Position numbers and translations under genes: made by a program | Notes under the pieces: model-generated | Database searches by the model: none | Told to the model about the DNA's origin: nothing | What the model saw: only the letters and a program-made list of their open reading frames with translations | Shown: in pieces, positions 45,521-53,133 of the stretch | Layout: each line of letters opens with the position of its first letter | How positions within the stretch are numbered: position 1 is the stretch's first letter | Assembly (NCBI GenBank): GCA_031429355.1 | Contig: JANOZM010000007.1 | Location: 224,907 to 288,906 of the forward strand | Direction of reading: 5' to 3' | Length of the DNA: 64,000 nucleotides | Source of the DNA: JANOZM01 sp031429355 | GTDB taxonomy: Bacteria > Pseudomonadota > Gammaproteobacteria > Burkholderiales > Burkholderiaceae_E

Positions 45521-46291
45521 ATGAATCCAAATCCTCGCCAAATTAAATTGCTTGCATCGGTTCGCGCCCAAGGATCAATCAGTTTAGAGAAATTGGCCGA
45601 ATCACTCGAAGTGACGCTACAGACCGTGCGCCGCGATGTACAACGTTTAGCTGACGAAGGGTTTCTTGCACGATTTCATGGCGGAGTCCGCATGCCTGGC
45701 TCTACCATTGAAAACATCGCGCATCAGCAACGCGAAAATTTACATGCCGAAGGGAAAGCACAAATTGCTCGCGTAGTAGCGGCAGCCGTGCCAAACGGCT
45801 GTTCTTTGGTGCTCAATATCGGAACTACCACTGAAGCGGTTGCGCGCGCCTTACTGAAGCACGATGGCTTACGTGTCATTACAAATAATTTAAACGTTGC
45901 CAATATTCTTAGCGTTAATCCGCAATGCGAAGTAATTGTAGTTGGCGGCGTAGTTAGAGCGCGTGATCGCGGGATTGTTGGCGAGTCTGCAGTTGATTTT
46001 ATTCGGCAATTTAAAGTCGACATCGCCATTATTGGAATATCTGGCATTGAATCTGACGGATCGTTACGAGACTACGATTACCGCGAAGTAAAAGTATCGC
46101 AAACCATTATTGAACATGCGCGCGAGGTTTGGTTGGTCGCTGACATTAGTAAATTTAATCGCCCGGCAATGGTTGAAGTAACTACCTTAGATCACATTGA
46201 TCGATTGTTTACAGATGCACAACCGCCAGAACCTTTTCCACAATTGTTGGAACAAGCGCAGGTTCGATTAGACGTTTCTTTATCAAAATAA
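45521..46291 (+). CDS. glpR: DeoR-family glycerol-3-phosphate regulon repressor
   Basis: 256 residues with a DeoR helix-turn-helix (RQIKLLASVRAQGSISLEKLAESLEVTLQTVRRDVQRLADEG, FLARFHGGVRMPGS) and a sugar-phosphate isomerase-like effector domain (NIGTTTEAVARALL, GISGIESDGSLRDYDYREVKV). GlpR repressors release DNA on binding glycerol-3-phosphate. Divergent from glpSTPQUVD. I see no strong ribosome site before the ATG. Confidence 0.93.
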   Translation: MNPNPRQIKLLASVRAQGSISLEKLAESLEVTLQTVRRDVQRLADEGFLARFHGGVRMPGSTIENIAHQQRENLHAEGKAQIARVVAAAVPNGCSLVLNIGTTTEAVARALLKHDGLRVITNNLNVANILSVNPQCEVIVVGGVVRARDRGIVGESAVDFIRQFKVDIAIIGISGIESDGSLRDYDYREVKVSQTIIEHAREVWLVADISKFNRPAMVEVTTLDHIDRLFTDAQPPEPFPQLLEQAQVRLDVSLSK

Positions 46292-46380
46292 ATTGATGTA
46301 GGATTTGTTGTTGATGGTGACCGCGGTATCAGCGTTCAGCGCATTGAAAAAGTATTTGAAGCAATTGATCAGGGTTTGAT

Positions 46381-46695
46381 CTAAACACCTGAAACAATAA
46401 AGTCGATTGCATCAATAATCGCAAATTTGTAAATCGAAAGATCCGCTACTTCTTGGCCAAGCGCTTCGCGATCTAGACCAACGAGTTGTTGAGTAAGCGC
46501 AATATAGTTAATACCCCCCAACTCTACGGTTGGGGTCAGTTTGGTGAATGTTAGTTTTGCGGTGCTCGGTCTTGTTAAAGGAACCACCACAGTTGTTTGT
46601 AAATCTTCTAAAAGATTTGACTGAATGTCCAAAAGGAAAGGGTAGAGTTTTTTTGAGTCTTTGTTCTTATTTTCATAGGCAAAATACTGAGCCAT
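46381..46695 (-). CDS. ccdB: CcdB-family toxin (second locus)
   Basis: 104 residues with MAQYFAYEN at the start, PFLLDIQSNLLEDLQTTVVVPL, LTPTVELGGINYIALTQQLVGLD and the end FIVSGV, which is the chromosomal variant of the CcdB C-terminus. The start overlaps the antitoxin stop (TAATG). Divergent in sequence from the CcdB at 17.2 kb, so not a recent duplicate. Confidence 0.9.
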   Translation of the reverse strand: MAQYFAYENKNKDSKKLYPFLLDIQSNLLEDLQTTVVVPLTRPSTAKLTFTKLTPTVELGGINYIALTQQLVGLDREALGQEVADLSIYKFAIIDAIDFIVSGV

Positions 46696-46940
46696 TAGAA
46701 CTTCCGTACCGAGTCACCGAAGCAACCGTGTTTGGCCACAAACTTGTTGTACTCTTCAATTGCTTGCTTGTTCTCAACTTTCCAAGTTTCGGCAGTTTTT
46801 TGCCGCAACGCCTCGGACAGAGCAACTTCTAACGTCGCTGAAACATTAATTTTGTGCTCCTTAGCTTTTGCAAGTAGATCACTATTGATCGTCAAATTTG
46901 TTGCTTTTTTTGCAGCTTGAAGGTCATACAGGCTACCCAT
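46695..46940 (-). CDS. ccdA: CcdA-family antitoxin (second locus)
   Basis: 81 residues: ribbon-helix-helix part (KKATNLTINSDLLAKAKEHKINVSATLEVALSEAL) and the toxin-binding tail with the family pattern W-x3-N-x9-YN (WKVENKQAIEEYNKFVAKHGCFGD). GGGGAG precedes the ATG. No obvious palindrome is seen upstream, unlike the first ccd locus. Confidence 0.9.
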   Translation of the reverse strand: MGSLYDLQAAKKATNLTINSDLLAKAKEHKINVSATLEVALSEALRQKTAETWKVENKQAIEEYNKFVAKHGCFGDSVRKF

Positions 46941-47009
46941 GTAGCTCCCCTAAGAAAAGTAGTTTTATGTGAGAATTTTATGCGCATTAATTATATACTA
47001 ACAATTGCT

Positions 47010-47156
47010 CTAACCGCTGAGCATAGCCCACTGTTCTTTAAACATCGCTTTTTGAGTTGCAAGCACGCCTTGCACACGGATTAGATGTAATCTTGGTTTG
47101 GGTGCCAACGCCGCAAGTTTTTCACTGGTCTGAAGTCGGCAGCCGCACTTGCTCGT
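47010..47156 (-). pseudogene. IS91-like (Y2) transposase fragment
   Basis: On the minus strand a 48-codon stretch reads SEKLAALAPKPRLHLIRVQGVLATQ in its middle. This matches the L-x2-L-P-x-PR-x-H-x-x-RxxGVLAP block of IS91/IS1294-type transposases, just before the Y2 catalytic region ends. A stop codon (TAA) lies immediately upstream and the frame ends at TAG after 48 residues. No element ends were found. It sits between a CcdAB and a VapBC-type pair. Confidence 0.55.
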
Positions 47157-47167
47157 TTAAAATCTTC

Positions 47168-47584
47168 TTAGTCCCAAGGGTTAAGCAGCTCAATGCCAGT
47201 GTCCAGAAAATGCCGAGTATTTCGAGTGACGAGCGTCAGTTGGTTAATTTTTGCTACAGACGCAATTAGCAAATCTAGGTCTTCCCGAGGCTTTCCCAAA
47301 TGCTCAGCTTCAAATTTCAATCGGCCCCAAGTAGACCAAACGAGTTCGTTAGTTGCTAGTGTTTTTGACTTGTAACTAACTTTAAGTTCGTCTATCCATG
47401 TTTGCAGACGGTTGCGATTTCGTCCAATTGCAAGTCTCTCAATGCCGTATTGAATTTCTCCGATTGAAACGACGCAGATTGCACAATTGCTAGAGTTGCT
47501 TCGTAGCCACTTTAAAACCGCCGGCTCGGGCTTCGGTTTAACAAGCTCTGAAAGCACACAAGTATCAAGTAGCCATCGCGCCAT
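47168..47584 (-). CDS. VapC-like PIN-domain toxin
   Basis: 138 residues with the PIN acidic residues: Asp in MARWLLDTCVLSEL, Glu in VVSIGEIQYGIERL, Asp in EDLDLLIASVA and the closing TLVTRNTRHF. It belongs to the FitB-like VapC group, ribonucleases acting on tRNA or other RNAs. Its start overlaps the antitoxin stop (TAATG). Confidence 0.92.
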   Translation of the reverse strand: MARWLLDTCVLSELVKPKPEPAVLKWLRSNSSNCAICVVSIGEIQYGIERLAIGRNRNRLQTWIDELKVSYKSKTLATNELVWSTWGRLKFEAEHLGKPREDLDLLIASVAKINQLTLVTRNTRHFLDTGIELLNPWD

Positions 47585-47841
47585 TACCGCCCCAGTTCAA
47601 TGAGTTTCTTCCGACTTTTTCGCTTCGGCAATTCAAGGTCTTTGATTTTGGGCGCGTTCATGAGATGTTCTAAAAAACCATCATCCGGTTCGAACGCAGC
47701 GGCTTCGCGAGGGGTTAACGCAACAATCTTTACAACTGCCTTGCCGTGATGAGTCACTGTCTGCGGTCCTATCGCAATAGCCGTTTCTATTAACTCGCTA
47801 AACCGATTTTTTGCTTCTTGAATTTGCCAAACTGATTTCAT
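47584..47841 (-). CDS. Phd/YefM-family antitoxin
   Basis: About 85 residues: MKSVWQIQEAKNRFSELIETAIAIGPQTVTHHGKAVVKIV is the Phd/YefM DNA-binding and dimer core; the tail (GFLEHLMNAPKIKDLELPKRKSRKK) contacts the toxin. ATG at 47841, with a GTG three codons earlier as alternative. A perfect inverted repeat lies 17 bases upstream. Confidence 0.9.
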   Translation of the reverse strand: MKSVWQIQEAKNRFSELIETAIAIGPQTVTHHGKAVVKIVALTPREAAAFEPDDGFLEHLMNAPKIKDLELPKRKSRKKLIELGR

Positions 47842-47857
47842 AACAATCACTTATTCT

Positions 47858-47870
47858 GTCTAGTCTAGAC
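47858..47870. promoter_or_regulatory. Palindromic operator upstream of phd
   Basis: GTCTAG-T-CTAGAC is a perfect inverted repeat with a one-base centre, 17 bp ahead of the antitoxin start, suitable for binding by the Phd dimer in autoregulation. Confidence 0.6.
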
Positions 47871-47929
47871 GGAATTATATTCATATCTGATGTCAGAAGC
47901 AACAAATCCTACAATCCAAAAACTTTTCG

Positions 47930-48184
47930 TTATGCGAAACAGTCCACAACCTCGGCTTCTCTGTTCAGTTGGCTCGCGGCCGATCTGGTTAACAATTCGC
48001 GTTGCTTCGCCACCCGCTCTCTAACAGCCGCGTGGTAATGATCAGCTTGCCCCGCTAAATAAACATTGCGCTCATCCAAAAATATTGATCGAACAATCGG
48101 GACAAGACAAACTAATTTCGACCAATCGGCCGCAGTTTTGTCGTTACTGTCAGGCTCAGCCGAACATCGGTGAAAGGAGGGACT
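47930..48184 (-). other. Unassigned open frame, possible gene remnant
   Basis: The 431-bp stretch between the phd gene and the CusF-like gene has no standard gene, but the minus strand is open for 84 codons without an ATG, ending VVDCFA. It includes VCLVPIVRSIFLDERNVYLAGQ and a charged helix (HAAVRERVAKQRELL). A TTG inside it would give 49 residues. I do not recognise a family. Composition is protein-like, so it may be the tail of a gene lost in a rearrangement. Confidence 0.35.
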
Positions 48185-48281
48185 TTAAATTTCCACCGAA
48201 TAGGGTCGGCGGATTTGCATCATGAAATGTGGTTGGCCGACAGTTGTTACTAGTTCACAACCCATTTGTAAGGAATGAAAA

Positions 48282-48656
48282 ATGAAGACACTCCCAAGTA
48301 AGTTTTTAGCAACACTCGGTGCTCTCTCCGTTGGTATGTCGATGGCCGTAAATGTTCAGGCACTCGATAAACCGTCTACCTATCCATCTGTTGCGCAAGG
48401 CGCTCCAGCTCCAAATGCAGCCCCAAAAACGTCAGAAATGACTATGGGGGAAATTCAGAAAGTTGATAAAGGTGCAAATCAACTGACGATCAAACACGGT
48501 GGTATTAAAAGTCTGGACTTACCCAGTGCCACTATTTTGTTTACCGTGCGCGACCCGGCAATTTTGGATTCGGTTCAACCAGGCGATAAAGTAAAATTTA
48601 AAGCCATGAGCGAAGACGGTAAAGTGGTAGTTACAGAGTTTGAAATTCTGAAGTAA
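48282..48656 (+). CDS. CusF-like periplasmic protein lacking copper ligands
   Basis: 124 residues with a signal peptide (ends VQALDKP) and an OB-fold CusF_Ec-type domain: MTMGEIQKVDKGANQLTIKHGGIKSL, then VRDPAILDSVQPGDKVKFKA. In CusF copper is held by His36, Met47, Met49 and Trp44 in the segment WPAMTM. The corresponding segment here is LPSATI (residues 80-85): the His (His72) is kept, but Trp and both Met are gone. Cu(I)/Ag(I) binding as in CusF is therefore unlikely. A strong terminator follows at once, so the gene is monocistronic. Confidence 0.82.
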   Translation: MKTLPSKFLATLGALSVGMSMAVNVQALDKPSTYPSVAQGAPAPNAAPKTSEMTMGEIQKVDKGANQLTIKHGGIKSLDLPSATILFTVRDPAILDSVQPGDKVKFKAMSEDGKVVVTEFEILK

Positions 48657-48684
48657 CTTGCCGTTGCGTCATCGTAAAAAAAGT

Positions 48685-48718
48685 GGGCCCACAAGCGAAA
48701 TTGCTTGTGGGCCCTTTT
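48685..48718 (+). terminator. Strong intrinsic terminator after the CusF-like gene
   Basis: Perfect 12-base stem GGGCCCACAAGC / GCTTGTGGGCCC (48685-48696, 48703-48714), loop GAAATT, then TTTT. Bidirectional use with the convergent uraH gene is possible because A residues precede the stem. Confidence 0.88.
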
Positions 48719-48771
48719 CAATTCCGTGGCCCCATTTTATTTTTATGAGCCCTATTTAATTTTTACAAAAA

Positions 48772-49125
48772 TTAACTGCCGCGATACGTCGAATAACTCC
48801 AAGGCGTACACAGCAACGGCACATGATAATGCTGCTCGATTTGAGCAATTCCAAAGTCTAGATTTACAACATCTAAAAACGCCGGCTCGGGCAACGCCAC
48901 TCCTTTATCCTTAAAGTAAGCAGCTACTGCGAAACTAAGCCGATAACGACCAACCTGAATCGAATCATTGCTATACAAAAGTCCATCCGGATTGCGGCCA
49001 TCGGCATTTAGCACAAAGTCTTTCACCAATTGAAATTGCTCATTTTTCAGTTGCCACAATTGCACCTTCATTGCTGCCGCTGGGCAACCGTGCATCGTAT
49101 CTAGCACATGCGTTGAAAGACCCAT
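48772..49125 (-). CDS. uraH: 5-hydroxyisourate hydrolase (transthyretin-like)
   Basis: 117 residues with the family ends STHVLDTMHGCPA and the C-terminal YRGS. His in THVLD, Arg in NADGRN and His in QHYHVPLL are the catalytic positions. It hydrolyses 5-hydroxyisourate, the urate oxidation product, to OHCU. Divergent from the uraD-allC fusion, which takes the next steps. Confidence 0.94.
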   Translation of the reverse strand: MGLSTHVLDTMHGCPAAAMKVQLWQLKNEQFQLVKDFVLNADGRNPDGLLYSNDSIQVGRYRLSFAVAAYFKDKGVALPEPAFLDVVNLDFGIAQIEQHYHVPLLCTPWSYSTYRGS

Positions 49126-49239
49126 CTTAAAACACCCTTCGAAATGATTAATTATTGTGGCTAAAACTCTGTTTGTTGCCTAGGTTCAAAGTGTATACAC
49201 TGCATTGCAAATAACCAAAAGCCACTTAATTTTTAGACT

Positions 49240-51027
49240 ATGTCAAAGTTACCCACAATAGAACTCTTAAACAGCGTAAGCGCTGAAGATGCCGCCAGTT
49301 TACTAGACGGTGTTTATGAGCATTGCCCATGGATCGCTGAAGCCGCAATACAAATGCGGCCGTTTAGTAGCTTGGCGCAACTAAAACATGCACTATCTAA
49401 AGTTGTTTCACAAGCAAAACGAGAAGCCCAAATTGCGTTAATTCGCGCACACCCAGAATTGGCTGGTAAAGCCATGGTGAGCCAATCGTTAACGGCCGAG
49501 TCAACGAATGAACAAAGTAAAGCGGGCCTAACCCATGGCAGTCCCGCAGAATTTGCATCCTTGCAAACGCTTAATAAACAATACAACGAAAAATTTGGCT
49601 GGCCGTTTATTCTTGCGGTTCGTGGACCACGCGGAACTGGGCTTTCGCGTCAGCAAATCATTAAAACCTTCGAGCGCCGTTTGAACGGTCTGGCAGAATT
49701 CGAGTTTAGTGAATGTTTGCGCAACATTCATCGCATCGCTGAAATTAGACTAAGTGATAAATTTGGTGCGCAACTAACTATTGCCAATGAATTATGGGAT
49801 TGGCATGAGCAACTGGCCCAACATAGCGATCCCGGTTTTAAAGAGCGTGGCGAGCTCACAGTTACTTTTATGACCGATGCTCACAAACAAGCGGCTCAAG
49901 AAATTGCGCAGCGCATGCGTTCATGCGGCTTCGACACAGTTGAAATTGATGTGCTTGGCAATGTAGTTGGCCGATACGCCCCTTTGCAACCCGATCAACC
50001 ATACATACTTACGGGAAGCCATTACGACACCGTCCGTAACGGCGGAAAATACGATGGTCGCTTGGGCTTCTTTTTGCCAATGATGAGCGTGCAACAATTA
50101 TCACAAGCAAAAAAACGACTTGCCGTAGGGATTGAAGTCGTCGCGTTTTCTGAGGAAGAGGGTCAACGATATAAAGCAACATTCTTGGCTTCAGGCGCGC
50201 TAACTGGGCACTTTAATCCAACCTGGTTAGACCAAACCGACGCGCAAGGGTTCACCATGCTTGCCGCTTTGAATCAAGAAAAGAACGATCAAAAAACTGG
50301 CACGCAAATGCTTGAGGCGATTGCGGAACTTAAACGCGATCCGAAGTTGTACAACGGTTTTGTTGAAGTCCATATCGAACAAGGGCCAGTACTGAATGAA
50401 CTAAATTTGCCGCTTGGGGTTGTAACGTCAATTAACGGCGGGGTTAGGTACTTGGGTAGCATAACTGGACAAGCAAGCCACGCCGGTACTACACCGATGA
50501 ATCAACGGCGCGATTCGGTAGCAGCGCTGGCGCAGATTTCTGTTTTTATCGAACAACGCGCAATACAAGATGGCGATAGCGTAGCCACTATCGGAATACT
50601 CAATGTGCCAAATGGTTCGATTAATGTTGTTCCGGGGCGTTGCGATTTTAGTTTGGACTGCCGTGCACCAAACGATGCACAACGCGATAAAATGCTAGCT
50701 GATATTAAGCAAGAGTTGGCAAAAATATGCCAACAACGCGGGGTAAGTTTTGCTTTAGAAGAAACTATGCGCGCAGCAGCAGCGCCATCACACCCTGCTT
50801 GGCAATCGCGCTGGGAGCAAGCCGTTGCATCAACCGGCCTACCGGTTCATAAAATGCCCAGTGGTGCCGGACACGATGCGATGAAATTGCACGAAATTAT
50901 GCCGCAAGCGATGTTGTTTGTACGCGGTGAAAATTCGGGTATTAGCCATAACCCATTAGAAAGCACCACAAGCGATGACATGCAATTAGCGCTCGACGCG
51001 TTTAATCATTTAATCAGCGCACTTTAA
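49240..51027 (+). CDS. Fused OHCU decarboxylase - allantoate amidohydrolase
   Basis: 595 residues. Residues 1-170 are UraD: AIQMRPFSSLAQLKHALSKVV, LIRAHPELAGKA (catalytic His) and FGWPFILAVRG. From about residue 178 an M20-type allantoate amidohydrolase follows (AllC-like), with metal ligands in GSHYDTV and GGKYDGRLG, FSEEEGQRY, EVHIEQGPVL and SGISHNPLES. The fusion thus joins OHCU decarboxylation to S-allantoin with a later step, allantoate hydrolysis. The intervening allantoinase is not in the window. A urate oxidase gene is also absent here. Confidence 0.92.
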   Translation: MSKLPTIELLNSVSAEDAASLLDGVYEHCPWIAEAAIQMRPFSSLAQLKHALSKVVSQAKREAQIALIRAHPELAGKAMVSQSLTAESTNEQSKAGLTHGSPAEFASLQTLNKQYNEKFGWPFILAVRGPRGTGLSRQQIIKTFERRLNGLAEFEFSECLRNIHRIAEIRLSDKFGAQLTIANELWDWHEQLAQHSDPGFKERGELTVTFMTDAHKQAAQEIAQRMRSCGFDTVEIDVLGNVVGRYAPLQPDQPYILTGSHYDTVRNGGKYDGRLGFFLPMMSVQQLSQAKKRLAVGIEVVAFSEEEGQRYKATFLASGALTGHFNPTWLDQTDAQGFTMLAALNQEKNDQKTGTQMLEAIAELKRDPKLYNGFVEVHIEQGPVLNELNLPLGVVTSINGGVRYLGSITGQASHAGTTPMNQRRDSVAALAQISVFIEQRAIQDGDSVATIGILNVPNGSINVVPGRCDFSLDCRAPNDAQRDKMLADIKQELAKICQQRGVSFALEETMRAAAAPSHPAWQSRWEQAVASTGLPVHKMPSGAGHDAMKLHEIMPQAMLFVRGENSGISHNPLESTTSDDMQLALDAFNHLISAL

Positions 51028-51073
51028 AAAACAAGAAACTGCAATCTTAAATACCCAATTTAACCAAGCAACG

Positions 51074-52351
51074 ATGAATAACAATTCCGATACATACCAA
51101 CAAATTGATCAATGGATCGATGCTCATTTCGATGAACAAGTAAAGTTTTTACAAGCCCTCATTCAAGTTCCCACCGATACACCGCCAGGCAACAACACTC
51201 CGCACGCGCTGCGCACCGCCGAATTATTAAAGACTATGGGATATGAGGCGGAGCAACATGCGCCACCACAAGCCCTTGTTGATGCTTGCGGATTGCAAAC
51301 GATTACAAATTTAATCGTGCGCCGTAATTACGGTACAAATGGCGACGCAACTTTAAATGGTGGCAAAACCATTGCATTAAATGCTCATGGTGATGTGGTT
51401 CCACCGGGTGATGGTTGGAAGCATCCACCTTATTCGGGAGCGATTGAAAACGGGCGTATTTACGGCCGGGCTGCCGCTGTTAGCAAATGCGACTTTTCTA
51501 CTTTTACTTTTGCAGTGCGTGCTTTAGAAGCCATTGCAAAACCAAACAAAGGCGCAGTCGAATTGCACTTTACCTATGACGAAGAATTTGGCGGAGACGT
51601 TGGGCCCGGATGGTTACTTGAACAAGGCATAACCAAACCCGACTTAATGATTGCTGCTGGATTTAGCTATCAAGTTATTGTTGGCCACAACGGATGCCTA
51701 CAAATGGAGGTGACGGTGGAAGGTGAAATGTCTCACGCGGCTATTCCTGATAGCGGAACCGATGCGATTCAAGGCGCAGTGCACATCATGAATGCACTAT
51801 ATGCGCTTAACGCAGACTACAAAAAAGTACATTCAAAAGTAGAAGGTATTACACACCCTTATTTAAACATTGGCTTAATACAAGGGGGAACTAATACCAA
51901 TGTAATCCCCGGCAAAGTTACGTTTAAATTAGACCGCCGCATGATTCCTGAAGAGGATTCGGCGTCGGTCGAGCAGAGTATTCGCGATGTCATCGCTAAA
52001 GCCGCCGCAAGCTACCAGCCACCGCGAGGATCGAGCGCCATTAAAGTTAATGTGCGCCGAATGCTGTTGGCTAATGCTATGAAACCCCTAGCAGGCAACA
52101 AACCCTTGGTGGATGCTTTGCAAAAACATGGTGGTGCGGTGTTTAACGAAGCTATTCCGGCATTGGGAACACCACTTTATACCGACGTCCGCCTCTATGT
52201 AGAACGGGGAATTCCCGGTGTTATTTACGGAGCCGGCCCGCGTACAGTCTTGGAGAGTAATGCCAAGCGAGCAGACGAAAATTTAGCATTAGAAGATTTA
52301 CGCCGAGCCACTAAAGTTGTTGCTCGTTCCTTAGTTGATTTGCTCGCTTAA
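51074..52351 (+). CDS. M20-family metallohydrolase (ArgE/DapE-like)
   Basis: 425 residues with LNAHGDVVPPGDGWKHPPYSG (first metal His/Asp), FTYDEEFGGDVGPG (Glu pair) and a C-terminal ALGTPLYTDVRLY. The segment normally reading GRGxxDxKG is GRAAAVSKCDFST, so the bridging Asp is displaced by five residues; I recall this variant in a proteobacterial subfamily. Located 46 bp after the uraD-allC gene on the same strand, so a role in ureide or N-acyl/carbamoyl amino acid hydrolysis is likely but unproven. Confidence 0.85.
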   Translation: MNNNSDTYQQIDQWIDAHFDEQVKFLQALIQVPTDTPPGNNTPHALRTAELLKTMGYEAEQHAPPQALVDACGLQTITNLIVRRNYGTNGDATLNGGKTIALNAHGDVVPPGDGWKHPPYSGAIENGRIYGRAAAVSKCDFSTFTFAVRALEAIAKPNKGAVELHFTYDEEFGGDVGPGWLLEQGITKPDLMIAAGFSYQVIVGHNGCLQMEVTVEGEMSHAAIPDSGTDAIQGAVHIMNALYALNADYKKVHSKVEGITHPYLNIGLIQGGTNTNVIPGKVTFKLDRRMIPEEDSASVEQSIRDVIAKAAASYQPPRGSSAIKVNVRRMLLANAMKPLAGNKPLVDALQKHGGAVFNEAIPALGTPLYTDVRLYVERGIPGVIYGAGPRTVLESNAKRADENLALEDLRRATKVVARSLVDLLA

Positions 52352-52394
52352 TTCAATTTTCTTTTAAATTTACCGGCAAGCAATGATGAGTGTG

Positions 52395-52916
52395 TTATCC
52401 GTCAATCGGCTCAAACGGGGTCGGTAGAACTAGTTGGTAAAAAGCTAAGTCAAGCCAACGGCCAAATTTGAAACCAGATTGTTTAATGGTTCCGCTATGC
52501 ACAAAACCCAATTGTTTATGCAGAGCGATACTGGCTTCATTTGCAGCATCGATCGCGCCAACAAGCACATGCAATTGATTTTGTTGAGCAAGCCGAATTA
52601 TTTCTTGCAACAACAATTTACCTACGCCACGACCCCGCTGATTTACATCGACATAAATTGAATGCTCCATCGCATACTTAAAGGCCGGAAAAGCACGAAA
52701 TGTTCCGTAGCTAGCAAAACCCAAAAACGTTCCGTCGTCACTTACGGCTGCGACCACTGGAAAGCTACCGGCTCGTTTTGTTTTAAACCATACATCCATG
52801 GTTTGCATCGTTCGTGGTTTGTATTCGTACAAAGCAGTCGAGTTTAAAATTGCCTCGTTGAATATGCCAAGGATCGCTTGGCTGTGTTCTTCGTAGCTGC
52901 ACTGGATAATTTTCAT
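52395..52916 (-). CDS. GNAT N-acetyltransferase, phosphinothricin/MnaT-like
   Basis: 173 residues with acetyl-CoA motif RGRGVGKLLLQEIIRLAQ, N-terminal IFNEAILNSTALYEYKPRTMQ and NEASIALHKQLGFVHSGTIKQSGFKFGRWLD, the profile of Pat/MnaT enzymes that acetylate phosphinothricin, methionine sulfone or similar amino acids. Monocistronic and convergent with the M20 gene. Confidence 0.9.
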   Translation of the reverse strand: MKIIQCSYEEHSQAILGIFNEAILNSTALYEYKPRTMQTMDVWFKTKRAGSFPVVAAVSDDGTFLGFASYGTFRAFPAFKYAMEHSIYVDVNQRGRGVGKLLLQEIIRLAQQNQLHVLVGAIDAANEASIALHKQLGFVHSGTIKQSGFKFGRWLDLAFYQLVLPTPFEPIDG

Positions 52917-53133
52917 TTTGAAACTTTTTTAATTTATAGATTGAGCAAATTGGCTTGCATCGAAGTTGATGCCGCCAAGTAGGGCCCATCACGCTTCTGC
53001 CGTTGATAACCTTAGGCTAAATTTTTATCTATTTTGCTTAGATCCACTTTTCTTGAAATTAATATATCGGAACTTATAACAATTTACAAGAAGCCTACAT
53101 ACGAAAACAATTGCTTTGCTTTACACTAAACAA

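Noticed and set aside
46292..46384. A 30-residue stretch (ending FEAIDQGLI) in frame directly after the glpR stop codon.
   Set aside because: GlpR is already full length and the stretch matches nothing I know. Chance or a scrap of a lost gene; readthrough is not supported.
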